Shown piece by piece: positions 1 to 13,076 of a DNA stretch of 64,000 nt (position 1 is the first letter of the stretch; each line of letters starts with the position of its first letter). A model generated the notes under the pieces. It had not been told where the DNA came from and made no database searches. It saw only the letters and a program-made list of their open reading frames with translations. A program made the translations under genes and the position numbers. The stretch comes from Myotis daubentonii (taxonomy: Eukaryota; Chordata; Mammalia; Chiroptera; Vespertilionidae): contig NC_081841.1 in NCBI RefSeq assembly GCF_963259705.1, positions 88,487,063 through 88,551,062 of the forward strand, in the 5' to 3' direction.

Positions 1-1015
1 ATCCAATTTGCTAATATTTTGTTGAGGATTTTAGCATATATATTCATCAGGGATATTAGCCTGTAGATCTCTTTCTTTGTAGTGACTTTTCTGATTTTGG
101 AATTAGGATAATGCTGGCCTCATTAAAAAAAAAGAGCTTGGAAGTGACCCTTCCTCTTTGACTTTTTGGAATAATTTGAGGAGTATAGGTGTTCGTTCTT
201 CTTTGAATGTGGCAAAACTCTCTTGTGAAGCCATCTGGACCAAGGCTTTTGTTTGCTGGGATTTTTTTTATTATTATTACCGCTTCAAATTTGTCCATTT
301 TTATCAGCCTATTCATGTTTTCTGATTCTTCCTGATTCCATTTTGGCAGATTGTATTTTTTTAGGAATATGTCCATTTCATCCAGATTGTCCAGCTTGTT
401 GGAATAGAGTTGTTCATAGTATTTGCTTATAGTCCTTTGTGTTTTATGGTATCAGTTGTCATTTAACCTCTTTCATTTCTGATTTTATTTGTGTCCTCTC
501 TGTTTCTTGATGAGTCTAGCTAGAGGTTTCATCAATCTTGTTTATCTTTTCAAAGAAACAGCTCTTGGTTTCATTAATTTTTTGTAATTATTTTAAGTCT
601 CTATATTTCCACTCTGATCTTTATAATTTCTTTCCTTCTACTTACTCTGGTACTTTCTTGTTGTTTTCTTTCTAATTCTTTGAATTGTAGAATTTAACAA
701 TTTCTAATAATAGTTTATTAGAAATTTCTTCTTTCTTGAGGTGAGCCTGTAGTTCTATAAACTTCCTTCTCAGGGCTGCTTTTGCTGTGTCACATAGATT
801 TTGGGTATTGTGTGTTCATTTTCATTTGTTTCCAGGAAGATTTTTTTTCCCCATTTCTTCTTTGACCACATTGGTAACCTATTTATTGTTTAATAACATG
901 CTAATTAGCTTCCATGTGCTTGAATGTTTGGTGGTGTTTTAATTGATTTCTAGTTTCATATCATTGTGATCTGAGAAGATGATTGTTATGATTTCAGAGT
1001 TTTCTTTTTGGCACA
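1..1015 (-). mobile_element. LINE-1 ORF2 fragment, antisense, cut by window edge
   Basis: The plus strand reads as the complement of L1 ORF2 reverse-transcriptase sequence. On the minus strand, 376-56 translates with the L1 motif NKSLGPDGFT (canonical KSPGPDGF), from the N-terminal part of the reverse transcriptase. Homology fades at about 1,010. Many frame breaks show an old, dead copy. The remainder lies left of the window. Confidence 0.85.
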
Positions 1016-1169
1016 AGAAAAAGTCAAGGAGAATAACATTAAGATTCAAGGTGGTGGTTGGGGCACAAAGACAGAAAAAGAATTGGCTTAGAAGAAACTC
1101 TCAGAGTGGTATAAGGAGAAACAGATAAAATTATATAACAAGGTAAAATTGTTAGGCACATATATAGTG

Positions 1170-1375
1170 ATTATTATGTGATAGGCACTATTCTGGACAT
1201 TAGTTATCACAACAGTCTTGGAAAGTAGATACAATGACTATCACCATTTTATAGTCTGGAAACTGAAATTCAGAGAGACTAGGTAATATGATCAAAATCT
1301 CACAGTTATTCAGGTGCTAATGCTGGGATGAGTCTGAGTTATGATTCCTGCACTCGATTACCACCTTTTCCTTTG
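1170..1375 (-). repeat. MIR SINE remnant, antisense
   Basis: It has the order typical of an antisense MIR: a bulk-statistics-like stretch, then an ATTTTATAGTCTGGAAACTGA-type core, then a CTCACAGTTA-like block. It is diverged and ends are approximate. Confidence 0.6.
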
Positions 1376-1893
1376 AGAAAAGGAAGTCAGCATTATCATT
1401 CCTGAAGGTAAAAGAACTGAAAGAAGCTCATTGGTTTCAGCAACAAGAAAACCATTAAAAAATTTGTCAGAACAATTTCAACATGAAGGTAAAGACAGAA
1501 AAGTGGACTTCGGTGTTACCTATTGAAATCTTTTGTGGCATTTTTTTCTGACTTTGAATCCTCCAGGCTTTCTCTACAGATAGGAATTTTCCAAATACTG
1601 ATATGGAGGTCATATTAAGGATGCAAGATATTTATCACATGTCCACTGTGAAATGAAGAGGAAAGAAGCAACACAGGTGGAAAAAAAAAAAAAGTTAAAC
1701 AGATGCAGACCTGAAACAGATTTTAGCTAATGTGGAAGGGAACTCTGGAGGCATTATTGATTATTAAAGTTGGTCTACATTGGGTGAAGTGGCCCAGTGT
1801 TATAGCCACTGGGCTCAGTTCGCAGATGTGGCTGCCCTAGGATGATCGGAGTGGGGCCTCCACAACTTGAACACACCCTTCCACAGCTGAGAG
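1376..1893. other. No gene seen; unassigned AT-rich sequence
   Basis: No coding potential is seen. The stretch at about 1,770-1,890 is richer in GC and may be a decayed tRNA-SINE, but I could not match it securely. Confidence 0.4.
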
Positions 1894-2066
1894 CCGGAGG
1901 CCCTGGCAGGGTAGCTCAGTTGGTTAGAGCATCTTCCCCATACACCAAGATTGTGCATTCCATCTCTGGTCAGAGCGCATACAAGAATCAACCAACAAAT
2001 GCATAAATAAGTGGAACAACAAATAAATGTTTCGCTCTCTAAAAAATAAATTAATAAATTTTATAA
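1894..2066 (+). mobile_element. VES-type tRNA-derived SINE
   Basis: The tRNA-like head carries a GTAGCTCAGTTGGTTAGAGC A-box region followed by a B-box-like stretch, and the tail ends in TTTCGCTCTCTAAAAAATAAA. It is flanked by a 9-bp direct repeat AGCTGAGAG at 1885-1893 and 2067-2075, read as the target-site duplication. Confidence 0.85.
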
Positions 2067-2246
2067 AGCTGAGAGTTGAAAATGATCTACAGAAGTTCTT
2101 TGAAGGGTAATGTTTACCAGAACTCCCAATAATTTTTTAAGTTTTTATTTTCTTATATTAAATTTTCATATTTGAATGATTAATAGTGACTTTTTTGATC
2201 CCTGACTGATACATGGACTTTAAGCAATCTTTGCATTATATTTTAA

Positions 2247-2577
2247 CTAGAGGCCCAGTGCATAAAATTTGTGCACTTGAGCAGGGGTGTGTCTCTCAGT
2301 CCAGCCTGCACCCTCTCGCAGTCTGGGAGTCTTCGGGGGATATCCAACTCCCAGCTTAGGCCCGCTCCCCACGTCAGTCAAACATCCTTAACACTGCTGT
2401 GCTCACCAGCCATGAGCCGAGCTTCTGGCTGAGCATTGCTCCCCCTGTGGGCATGCACAGACCACTGGGTGGCAGCTCGTGCATTGAGCGTCTGCCCCCT
2501 AGTGGTCAGTGTGCATCATAGCAACTGGAGGTTCCGCCATTTGGTCAATTTGCATATTAGCCTTTTATTATATAGGA
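2247..2577 (-). mobile_element. HeliBat-type Helitron (non-autonomous)
   Basis: Read on the minus strand it begins TCCTATATAATAAAAGG and ends with a GTGCACAAATTT-type hairpin followed by CTAG, inserted between A and T without duplication. No Rep/helicase coding is present, so it is a non-autonomous copy moved in trans. Confidence 0.88.
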
Positions 2578-3218
2578 TATTTCCTTGATATCTGCCTCTT
2601 TAATAACAGATCAGTAGCATCTCAAAGTCAAGAACCTTGTATTTTTATTTTTTTTCAGCATCTAACAGAGCAATATGATTCATAATAAAATGTGTTGACA
2701 ATTGAATGGGGGGTGGGCATTTGAGATAGGTCTTTAGGGATGACTAAGAATTTTCCAGTCAGAGCTAAATGCTTGTATTCTAATTCAACTTGCAGTAACT
2801 ATACTGTTGTTTTTGTGTGTGTGGCAGGAGGGGTGGGGGTGGGGGTTCCTCTATACTAGGTACAATTTCAGTTTTCTTCTATAAATGGGATAATAACAGA
2901 TTTCTATAAGAATTAAGTTAAATAACAAGTAATATATCTAAGTACGTTAGGTAAAATAGATCCTAAAAGTTGTCTTATCTTTTGTACCTTAATTATCTCT
3001 TTATTTAAGGAAAGGACTGCCTTCCATCTCCATAGTTTTAGTACCTAGTACAATGTTTGAGCCACAGTGTGTGCTAAATAAATATTTTAATCAATAGAAA
3101 ATTAATGAAAATAGGATCAAAATAATAAGAATTTAAAACAAGAAATCAAAGGAAAAAAGCTAAATATAATACAAAGTAGGCATGAAAGAATTTTATTACA
3201 TTGCCCTTCCTTCAAATA
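2578..3218. other. No gene seen; L2/MIR-like 3' end inside
   Basis: It is mostly unassigned AT-rich sequence. About 2,990-3,085 resembles the 3' end of an L2 or MIR (AGTACCTAGTACAATGTTTGA, then a CTAAATAAATA stretch). Confidence 0.4.
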
Positions 3219-3594
3219 CTAGAGGCCTGGTGCATGAAATTTGTGCATGGGTAGGGTCCCTAGGACTGGCCGATGTTCAGGGCTGATAAGTAGGGTGAAT
3301 GGCAGGGTGATCAGGGGACCCAGCTGGCACCTATCTTGGCCGGCCTGGTGCCACCCACTTGCTGACCCCCCCTCCACCACCACCACTGGTCACCTCCCTC
3401 TGCGGGGTGACCGGCAGGGTGACCAGGGGGCTCACACTGGCACCCACCTTGGTTGGCCTGGGGCCTGTGGGTTGGGGGGAGCTCCTGCATCGAGCGTCTG
3501 CCCCCTGGTGGTCAGTCCACATCATAGTGACCAGTTGTTCCACTGGTCATTCCACCATCCAGTTAATTTGCATATTAGGCTTTATTATAAAGGA
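3219..3594 (-). mobile_element. HeliBat-type Helitron (non-autonomous)
   Basis: It is bounded by CTAGAGGCCTGGTGCATGA at the plus-strand left and by AGGA/T at the right, which is the minus-strand 5' end. Its GC-rich interior contrasts with the AT-rich flanks. Small open frames inside are on both strands and look fortuitous. Confidence 0.85.
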
Positions 3595-4275
3595 TTAGCT
3601 CACAGATGGTTTTTCTCAATGAGCAGGATTTTCATGTATAAAGTCTGAAAGATGACTGAGAAGGAGAATTTAAGATTATATAGTTATAATTTTCAGATAA
3701 GGATATAGAGGTTGTACAAATAATTTGTGGTAGATTTTGTGTTGGAAATTCAACCTTCAAACATATAATTCACAGTCATTTTTTTCTCAGCCCAAAATAT
3801 TGATTGTAAGACCACTAATATTTCTATCATCTACTTTTTAAGGGTTGTAAAGGACATAATTATAAAATACATTACTTTGCATGGTAAAATTATCTTATGC
3901 TTTTAATCCAGCAAATATTTACTTGGCATCTCTGTGATGTATTAAAGTTCTTTGTTAATATAATAAATCATATAAATCAGCAAAACTACTTGTACAATAG
4001 ATCCATTGATTCAACAAATATAAGCAGTTCCTAAAGTCTTTGGTTTAGAGTTTACTCAGCTGCTTGTCTGAAATACTCATTCCAGTGGTCATCCAAAGCC
4101 TGTCCATCCTTCACTTCCAAGTCCAAGTTTTGTTTAATATAAGGTGCCTAGGATTTTGAGAACTCCAATTCCAGTTCTGGCTACCCCTCTAACTTAAACC
4201 ACATTATGATGAGCTTGAAGCCTCTTTGTATGTTTGTCTTTTTTTTTCCTAAAAATTACAAATTCTTCAAAACAG
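3595..4275. other. No gene seen; AT-rich unassigned
   Basis: No open frames of interest and no recognised repeat apart from possible old L2 pieces around 3,900-4,200. Confidence 0.4.
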
Positions 4276-4701
4276 GCTATATATATATATATATATATTC
4301 AAATTAAGCCAGGATGTTGTAATGGTCACGACCAGCTCAGGAGGAGGGGCCGGGCACGGCCCTGAGCCTGAGAGAACAACATGCAGGGGGCGCAGCCCGG
4401 CCCCCAGCAGCCCCAGAGTGGAGGCAGGAGGTTGTGCCCAAACTGCCACCGCTAGGCTCAGCAGCCCCAGAGTGGAGGCAGGGGGGTGTGCCCAAGCCGC
4501 CGCCACCACCCAGCCCCAGCAGCCTCAGCAGCCCCAGATCAGCCAGCAGAGGGAGGCCAGACTGCAGCTTAGGCCCACTCCCCCTGAGCTGGCCTAAGCC
4601 ATCAGTAGGACATCCCCTAAGGGCTCCCAGACTATGATAGGGGGAAGGTTGGGCTGAGGGACCACCCTCCAGTGCATGAATTTTGTGCACCAGGCCTCTA
4701 G
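4276..4701 (+). mobile_element. HeliBat-type Helitron with TA-expanded 5' end
   Basis: The 3' end is clear: TTTTGTGCACCAGGCCT then CTAG at 4698-4701. The expected TATATAATAAAAG 5' end is replaced by a (TA)n run at about 4278-4299. The interior is very GC-rich and has a roughly 54-bp unit repeated at about 4405-4458 and 4459-4505. ORFs in this stretch are compositional. Confidence 0.75.
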
Positions 4702-6716
4702 TATTTAATATCCTTTAGTTTCTCTCTCTCACTTATTGACCAGTAAAACCAAGAATACGCTTGATACATGTTGGTTCATTTAATAAAGTCAATGTTTAAA
4801 AACTTAAGCTTGGGAAGCAACTAGATGATGGTTGCTAATCATTAGTGTATAAAAGAAATCCATTGCTTCACCAAAGAACTGACACTTAAGAGGTACGTAG
4901 AACTGTCAAAACTTTCCATTGCTTTCTCCCAGTAGACACACTTGACCATAGGGACTTCCTAACTATGTCAGTCATGCCTCTCTGCCTTCTGTCTTTAAGA
5001 GTTACATTTACCCATGTCTACTCTCAATGAAATAAATAAGTGAAACTTAGACTACCAGTAAATGCTCACCCTGGCCAGAAGAAGAAAGAAGAAACCAGCT
5101 GGGGGAAATGGCAGTTTGATGACAAGTGGTGTGTGAGTGTTTTCTTCTTATGTTACCTCTTCTGCCCCCTACCAATCAATCTGGAATAGTTCTCTTCATT
5201 CTAAAGGCATCTTTCTCTCTTATCTCTTCCCTCACCCCCATATAAGGCTTGAAAAATAATTTTTAATATGCAGTCTGAATGGCACTTCAGAGTTTATGGT
5301 TTTATTTGATTCTCCAAAGAACCCATATAAAGTTTAGAATTCAGCATCTGAGTGGTGCACAGTGAGGAAACTGAGCACTGGAGTGAAAGAGAGTGATGGA
5401 GTAGAGGTCAGCATCTAGGCCTCTTCAGGAAATTCCTCCACGTAATGATATAAAAGCAGAAAATGCCATATAATAGCTATGCCTCTTTCTTCTCCACTTG
5501 CTGTGTCTTATTTTTCTTTCTTTTCATTTATTTTTCTTCTTAAATCTTCTTTCCATTACACTGAGATTGTTTAAATGTAAGATAATAAATAAGAGACACT
5601 AAACACTGAAATAAAAACTGAGACACAGAGCAGTCTTCTAAAAAAAAGCATCATGTTCTCTGTTATGGGAATAAAATGAATATGTAGAATATATACTGTA
5701 ACGGGAACAATATGCATTTTGTTAATATATACATTTCCAAGATCGGTACAATTCAGAAGGAGTGATCTTACTTTTGAGATGTCAAGGACATTTTTCTCTT
5801 TTTCCTCCATTTTGGTAGGTTTTCAGGGGAATTATTCCAGAACTAGTACAACATGATGGTGAACTCTCCTGACTTATACATTCCTGACTTTGGCTTCTTA
5901 GAGTATCAGATTTTATTTTTAAGCATTCTGCAACTAAGTATAACCAATTTAACTTTAAAGAATATGTGCCAAATATTTCCATAATCTGTGATGTTCTCCT
6001 TATTCCCAGTTGAGCTGTGATCTGCAAACTGATTACTTTTGCCCTTTTCTTCTTCTTGTGAGAGCCTGCAGGTAGGTACCCATCCATTCAATTAATATAT
6101 AATAATGATAAACTAAAGACAAGATCCTAGCTCTCAGCTCCCATCTGTAGTTATGCATAAAAGATCTGCTTCTGGCAAGTGACACTGTATGCAAATTTTA
6201 AAATTTCAGTGCTGCAGGAAATTCACAATGCATTCAAATATACCTAAAATAGAGATTTTCCAACTTTTCACCACTCTTCCTTTGTTTAATGTTCAGAAAC
6301 CCTATATATACTGTTAGGGATACATTTTTATCTTTATTTCTTTTTGCTACCATTTTTGTTTTAAAATTGTCTCTTGTCATGGTTGCCAATATGAATGAGT
6401 ACATAATATTTTGGCTCACATTAAAATAATAGTTTGTGAAATACATTCAATTTAACCAGTGCTAATTGAAGACATTGACATTGCTTTTAGTGACATTGTT
6501 CATTCGCAAGACTAGTGCCTATATGTAATTATTACTATGTTCCTCTGGAACCTAATAGTTAGCATATACTTACTGCCTTAGGCTTCTCTGTATTTGCTGC
6601 GAGCAAAACTGTCCATCCATGTGATCCAGTCTTAAAAACGGATGCAAGTAATGTATTCCATGTGCAGTTACACATATTTTTAACCCCTGTTATTTCAGAA
6701 AGTAAATTGCCTAGCA
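4702..6716. other. No gene seen; gene-free AT-rich interval
   Basis: No reliable coding sequence. A diverged antisense MIR may lie at about 5,270-5,430. The short minus-strand frames at 5,571-6,091 show no recognisable domain. Confidence 0.4.

Positions 6717-6718
<2 letters not shown>

Positions 6719-6768
<50 letters not shown>
6719..6768. repeat. (CT)n microsatellite
   Basis: About 25 uninterrupted CT units. Confidence 0.97.
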
Positions 6769-6769
<1 letters not shown>

Positions 6770-6772
<3 letters not shown>

Positions 6773-7710
6773 CAGAAAGTTTCTAGTTGGTTTTAAATTG
6801 TTTCTGTTTTGGTGGCCATATATTTATGTATTAGCCTAAGAGAGCAGCATCTTTCGGGAGTCCTGCACTTAGGAATAAATTGTGAAATTAATAAATTAAT
6901 TTGACACCAAATGGATGAGTTTTGATGGTGCCCAAGGGCTCAAAAGGAATGTTAGCAAGTTGGGAAGGCTTAATGATAAACGTTCTTAGAGCCAAACTGA
7001 TCTTTGTATCACAGTGTGTCTCACAATAAGAAACAAGACATTTGTGATTTAACAGTACAGCTTTGTTGTCCAATAGTAAACATGCCACTTTACTTGACTT
7101 GGAACTGGGTAAACTCTAGAAATTAAAGGAAAGCTGATGAAGAGTGAAATCATTTTTAGGCATACAAAAACACATTACGAAACTTCCATAGCACTCCATT
7201 TTTTAAGTCAAGTAGGAGATAAGAAAAAAAAAGTTTCCATTATCTTTTGAAGAGACTAAACAATGTAGTTTTATTTTCATCATCATATGGAAAAGTGTAC
7301 ATGTAGCTCACATTTCATTAATTGAAGAATATATTTTAAGTCATAAACCACTCAAGGTAATAATTTTCTCTCACTTGAAGGATTCAATGATAAAATATTG
7401 CCTCAAGGGAGAAAAGTAATTCTAAAGGTGCATTTGCATAGATACAGTGCTGTGCCAGTATTGACCTTTATTTTTTTAAAATATTCACTGAGTTTAGCTG
7501 AGCTCTTTGGATCTCCAAGGTATTAAAATAATGCCAATTGCATGATCAGTGAATGTTCCAAAAGTAGACAATGTAAGTTGGGGGAAGTATAGGAAGGCTG
7601 GGATTTTTTTTCCCCTTTGGGATAAAGCATATAATGAGGAATCACACTGGGTGATCTTTTAATCTCTGGAACTCTGAGAGCAAAAATTCTCACTCCCAAT
7701 TAGATGTTTG
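6770..7710. other. No gene seen; unassigned
   Basis: AT-rich sequence with no recognised coding or repeat structure. Confidence 0.4.
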
Positions 7711-7723
7711 AAAGTAGCAATTC

Positions 7724-7939
7724 CACTGTGGTGGTGTGGCTCAGTTGATTGGGCGTCATGGTGGGGAGGAGAGAAGGGGGTTGTTGCTAGTTTGATTCTG
7801 GTTGAGGCACATGCCTGTGTTGTGGGTTCAAATCCAAGTGGGGATATGCCAGAGGGGACCAATCGATGTTTCGCTCTCACATTGATATTTCTCTCTCTCT
7901 CCCTTTCTCTCTCTCTAAAAATCAATAAAGTTAAAAACA
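7724..7939 (+). mobile_element. VES-type tRNA-derived SINE
   Basis: The head is GTGTGGCTCAGTTGATTGGG and the body includes GGGTTCAAATCC (B box). The tail has CAATCGATGTTTCGCTCTCA, then CT-rich runs and AAAATCAATAAAG. A 13-bp flanking repeat with one mismatch (AAAGTAGCAATTC at 7711-7723 and AAAGTAACAATTC at 7940-7952) is the target-site duplication. Confidence 0.92.
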
Positions 7940-7952
7940 AAAGTAACAATTC

Positions 7953-10140
7953 AATGAATGTAGAGAGGATGACCCTGGATATGACTGATCAAGAATAAAT
8001 GAGTGTAATGTTACAGGAATAAAACAAAAAGCTATTGAGCAAAATAATGTTCAGAGAAATGATTCAGACAATAGACCTACTAACCTTCAAAAGATAGAAA
8101 TCAACCTAAGTAGAAGTGCAACTTTATTGGTGAACAGAACTCCAAATTTAGTATCTTGTAAGGCTTTGCAGTGAACACCTTTGGAGATTCTGCTCAATCA
8201 TAACCGTTATTTCCTTACCCTGGCTCCTCTACAGTAATCACCTTTGGCAGCCATTTAGGTCAGTGCATTCATTTTGCTTATAGCCTTGATGGATTAAATC
8301 AGAAGCCTCTCAGAGTCTCTGACTGGAAATGTGTACATGGAAGAGATCGTTGTGTTGAGTGGCTGAACCAGTAAAGCACAAGCCCAGGAAGTATAGGATA
8401 CTATTTTTAATCAGAAACATGAACCAGAGGGACAAGATGACACACAGAGAGCAGAAATGTGAAAACAAAAGTCAAGATGGCATGGGGTCCCTCATTTCAG
8501 CATACTTTGGGGACCTGCCTGTCTTCCTCCCTTGGGTTCCTATGTGAGAGCCCTAATATATACCACCTACATCTTTTTCCCCCCTTAAGCTAGTTAATGT
8601 AGGGCACTCTTAGATAAATCCTAAAGCTTGACTCAAATATTTCTTCTATTAAGCAGTGAGCTGCTCACATTTTTTTTTTATACTTTCTAATGAATTTCAT
8701 TTACTTCTATTAATTAGTAGAGCCTGCAGAGGTAGACAGTATCACCTAGTTACACTCAAAATGAGAAATCTATTACTTGTTATTAACAAAAAGAGATGAA
8801 ATGCAGGAAAAAAAATCGTTGTGATTGTCGCTATGGCTATTTACTTCCTTTTTTGCTGATTAGTCTCAAAATTAAAGTTGTTATAAACCAAATTTATTTG
8901 AATCCTTCATATTAAATACTTAAAATACAAAAATGCAAAGTTATCCTTTAAAGAAGACAGATTTTTTTAAATCTTGTTAAGGAAGAAAGAAGCGTGTTTA
9001 ATTAGACTTGGTAATTATCTATTTAATGTGGTTAACCCATCATATCACTTTGATGTGTATAAGAAGTACCTAGGAAGCTTGCCAAGATAACGTAGGGGAC
9101 GGGTACCGGTTAACAATTCTGAAACCTCAGGATGGGGGATATGTTCTGAGAAATGTTTCAGGCAATTCTGTGGTTGTGCAAACAACACAGATTGTATAGC
9201 CTACTACACATTTATGCTATATGGTATAGCCTCTTGCTCCAAGACTGTAAGCCTGTACTGCATGTTATTGTACAAACCAACATGAAATTAAATCAAGCAC
9301 GAGGAAAATGATGCAATCTACAGATGCAGTAAACATGAGAAGTGTGAAGTTTCTGCCAGCTTAACAAGGCATATTATTTTACAAAATCTTTATTTTAATA
9401 TGTAGAAATAGTACTGAAAAATAATGATACAAAGTGTAGCAGATACATAAACCAGTAACATAGTCATTTATCAGTATTAAATATGATCTGCTGTGCATAA
9501 TTATATGTTATATTTTTATATGACTGCCAGCTCAGTAGGTTTGTTTTACACCAGCATCACCACAAACATGTGAGCAATGTGTTGCACTATGATGTTTCAA
9601 TGGCTATGATGCCGCTAGATGATAGGAATTTCTGTGGACCACCATTGTGTATGTGGTCATTGATTGAAGCATCCTTATGCATTGCATGACTGCCCATGTA
9701 TACTGGAGTTGAACAATTAAATAAATGATGGTGGATGATAGGTGCCAGGTTTCTCACTGTTGGAGTGGGATTTTATAGGTAAGAAGGGGAAGACGATAGA
9801 ATGACTCATGTGGTGATGGAATAGCACTGGAGAGAGACATCAGTAGAGCTCACATTTAGTTTAACATATTTACTTTAATAGTTTAAACACAGAATACATA
9901 TTAAATGACTTATAAATATGTGTATATATACAGGTTAGTATAAACATACGTATGTTCTTCCTATGTCAGCTGAGAGTACCTAAGAGAAATGACACCCTAG
10001 AAACAATGAGCACACCTAGAACAGAGATCTTGGTAGCTAATGCCGTTCTGTAATAACAGCAAACATATCTCCTAAGAGAGTGGCTGGGACAGGAAGGTGA
10101 GCTCAGAGTATCATTGTGGCAGAAGATAAGGACATGCTAA
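7953..10140. other. No gene seen; unassigned
   Basis: Gene-free AT-rich interval. The stretch 9,060-9,720 resembles a decayed interspersed repeat but I could not name it. Confidence 0.35.
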
Positions 10141-10204
10141 AAACAAACAAACAACCCCCCCAAAACAAACAAAAAACAACAACAACAACAACAACAACAA
10201 AAAC
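10141..10204. repeat. A-rich/(CAA)n low-complexity tract
   Basis: AAAC and CAA units in tandem. Confidence 0.9.
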
Positions 10205-10606
10205 CCCTACCTTAATGGAAAATATCATAGGAGCATAAAAGACAACTCAAAGATATCCCAGTGGTCAAAGCTGGAATACCAATTTGAGCAAACAGAATCA
10301 AGTAGCATTAGATTACACCCTAAAGTATGAAATAAATACCCATAAGTGCAAACTGATATAAATAAGCAATTGAATAAAGTCTTAAAATAGGAGAGAACAG
10401 AAAAGTCCCTCATGCATAAGAATTCAAAATAATTTATGTGAATGCTCTGCCCTAAGAGAGATGTGGGCTTAAGTGGAATGAGCACAGTAACTAAGGGGGG
10501 AAAAAGAATAATTTCACAGTGAAGAAATCTGATAAACACTACCTCAACCAGGTGATCAAGGTTAACATCAAGTCATAAATCATGTTGCTAGCATGTATCT
10601 TTGATA
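10205..10606. other. No gene seen; possible L1-related AT-rich sequence
   Basis: The minus-strand open frame at 10,225-10,539 has no identifiable domain. The sequence preceding it is A-rich, which would fit the tail of an old retroelement. Confidence 0.3.
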
Positions 10607-10775
10607 TCTTATATAATAAAAGTGTAGTATGCAAACTGTCCCCTTGACCAGGAGTTCATCTGGGAGTTTGACAAGTCGGCAGGGCTGGCCAGGGGAAAGG
10701 AGGGAGGCCCTGGCCGGCAGCCGGCAGTCGCTAGGGACCCTATTGGTGCACAAATTTCGTGCATTGGGCCTCTAG
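10607..10775 (+). mobile_element. Short HeliBat-type Helitron
   Basis: It starts TCTTATATAATAAAAG after an A, and ends GTGCACAAATTTCGTGCATTG, then CCTCTAG before a T. At 169 bp it is an internally deleted copy that keeps both ends. Confidence 0.9.
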
Positions 10776-12001
10776 TATGATATAAATGGAAACATCTCTT
10801 TCATATTCTTCTCCCAAACCTATAACCTTCATCTATTTATGGGAACAACATCAGGTAAATTCCAAATGTGCCAGTGTTGTTGCATTATACATAATCCTCT
10901 ACCAGTACTCCTCAAAATTGTAAAAGTCATCAAAAAATAAATTCTAAGAAACATTCAAAGGCAAATGGGGTCTAAGGAGCTGTGACAATTAAATGTATTG
11001 CTGGATCCTGGAACAGATGAAGGATATGAGGAAAAAATGGAGAAATCTGAATAAAATATGAACTTTAGTTAACAATAATGCATCAATATTAGTAGTAATC
11101 ATAGCATGCTAATATAAGATGTTAATAATAGAAGAAAATATGTGAAAGATATGTGTGGACTATTTGCACAATCTTCACAAGTTTTCTGTATACCTGAAAC
11201 ATTTTTTTTTTATAAATAAAGTCTATTTTTAGGGAGAGAAAAGTAGATTCTGGAACCTTCTATAAGAGTCGATGTAAAAGGTCTAAAGGACTACTGATGA
11301 CTCTGATTTCTCTGGCCCATAAGTACACTTGGAGGAACACTGCCCTAGGCTGTGAGTTTTTTGAGGGGAGAAACTTCTTGTTCATTACTGTAGCTCTAGG
11401 CATCAGGTGTGGGTAGCAGGCAACCAGTAAGTAAAATGTTTGCTGACTTGATTTAATTTGTCATTGGTAAATACAGTTCAGTTATATCTCTATTAAAGAC
11501 AATGACATCTATTTTCCTTGATCATCAGTGTTTTACAAGCTTCTCTTTATAGTTCTATTATTGTTTTTTCCTACATAGCTATTTATTTTAGATGCATCTC
11601 TATAATGCTCATGTATATTAACTTTTAATTTCTTCCCATAATCATTCTTAGAAGTATTAATAACTTATTGATGAAATTTGTCACATTTATAATCTGTATA
11701 TTTATATACAAATAAGAATAATTAGAGATTTGAATATAAAAATTATTATTCAAATAATCTGTATTTCCCATCTACTTTCTTTCCTCTTGTGAGGATACCT
11801 GTGGTCTACCTGGATAATTCAAGATAGCTTTCCCATCCTGAGATGTTTAAGTTCATTATCTAAAGAACTATTCCAGGTAAGGTAACATTTATAGGTTCCA
11901 GAGTTCAGGGCATAGGTATCTTTTGGAGTGCTGTTATTCAACCACAATCAATTATGAATCTGGAATTCCCTCCTTATTCTCTCCTTTGATATTATGATAT
12001 T
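10776..12001. other. No gene seen; unassigned
   Basis: AT-rich sequence without recognised coding. Old L2/MIR-like fragments are possible at 11,280-11,460. Confidence 0.35.
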
Positions 12002-12014
12002 ATATCCTATCTCT

Positions 12015-12236
12015 CTTTTTTTAATATATTTTATTGATTTTTTTACAGAGAGGAAGGGAGAGGAATAGAGAGTTAGAAATATCGATGAGAGAGAAACATT
12101 GATCAGCTGCCTTCTGCACACCCCCTAACTGGGGATGTGCCTGCAACCAAGGTACATGCCCTTGACCGGAATCGAACCTGGGACCCTTCAGTCCATAGGC
12201 CGACGCTCTATCCACTGAGCCAAACCGATTAGGGCT
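12015..12236 (-). mobile_element. VES-type SINE, antisense
   Basis: The plus strand shows the complement: TTTTATTGATTTTTTTACAG, AG-rich tail complement, GGAATCGAACCTGGGACCCT (B-box complement) and CCACTGAGCCAAACC (A-box complement). A 13-bp duplication with one mismatch (ATATCCTATCTCT at 12002-12014 and ATACCCTATCTCT at 12237-12249) flanks it. Confidence 0.93.
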
Positions 12237-12654
12237 ATACCCTATCTCTTAACTTTAGATATCATTGCTTGATTGAGAGCACCAACATCTTTACAGTTTC
12301 GGCTTTCTTTCCTCTCTTTCAAATTCTGTTCTTTTCTCCAAGTCATTTCTATAAGACTTATTTTATATCTAGTAAAATTCAACATAGTTGAAATCACTCA
12401 TTAATTATCCTTCAAATGAGCTCTCCCAAAAATTTCAATGTTTTCCTTAGTATTTTTATAATTATAACTTATACTTCAAAGCACTCCCATCTTTGGAACA
12501 CCTATAGCCAATAAGGCATTAATGAAAAGTTGTATCATTCATCTCATGAAAAGAATACCATTTTCATTAATTCTTTAATGTTCAATTTATATTACATTTA
12601 GTCCTCTAGCTATAAAAAATAATGTATATGCTAATAAATACAAAATATATACTT

Positions 12655-12740
12655 TTTTCACTTTATTTTTTAAATATGTTTTATTGTTTCCCCCCTTTTA
12701 CCCACTCTTCCTAGTCCCTACCCAACCCCCACGTCTTTAC
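12655..12740 (-). mobile_element. L1 3'-end fragment, antisense
   Basis: TTTAAATATGTTTTATTGTT, then CCCCCCTTTTACCC, resembles the complement of the bat L1 3'UTR and poly(A) end also seen at 29,385 and 36,205. Only a short piece is matched. Confidence 0.45.
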
Positions 12741-13076
12741 TTCCCTATTGCCCATGTTTACACTTTCATCTTTCCTATTTCTCCTGAACGCCAAGCTAAT
12801 GATTTACCTGCTGGGCAATATCTTCATATGACTGTCCAGCAAATACCTCAAAAACAACTGTGAGGAGAATACAACTATTTTGAGCCACTGCCTAGATATA
12901 TTACAGTATTACAACTCTGTTCACACCCAGAATCTGGACATTTAGATAAGAACCTAAGCTTAGGATTTCTATCACAAGTTTCTGCTTTGCTTATCCTGGG
13001 TCACCTTTGAGAATAACCATTTAGAATTGAGCCCTGGAAAAGTTAGTGATCTCTTGCCCACCCATTTTATAAATAA

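Noticed and set aside
4267..4690. Pro/Ala-rich coding on both strands
   Set aside because: Compositional frames in the GC-rich interior of a Helitron with an internal tandem repeat.
7724..7939. tRNA gene
   Set aside because: The A- and B-box-like parts belong to a VES SINE with its CT-rich tail and target duplication; there is no complete cloverleaf.
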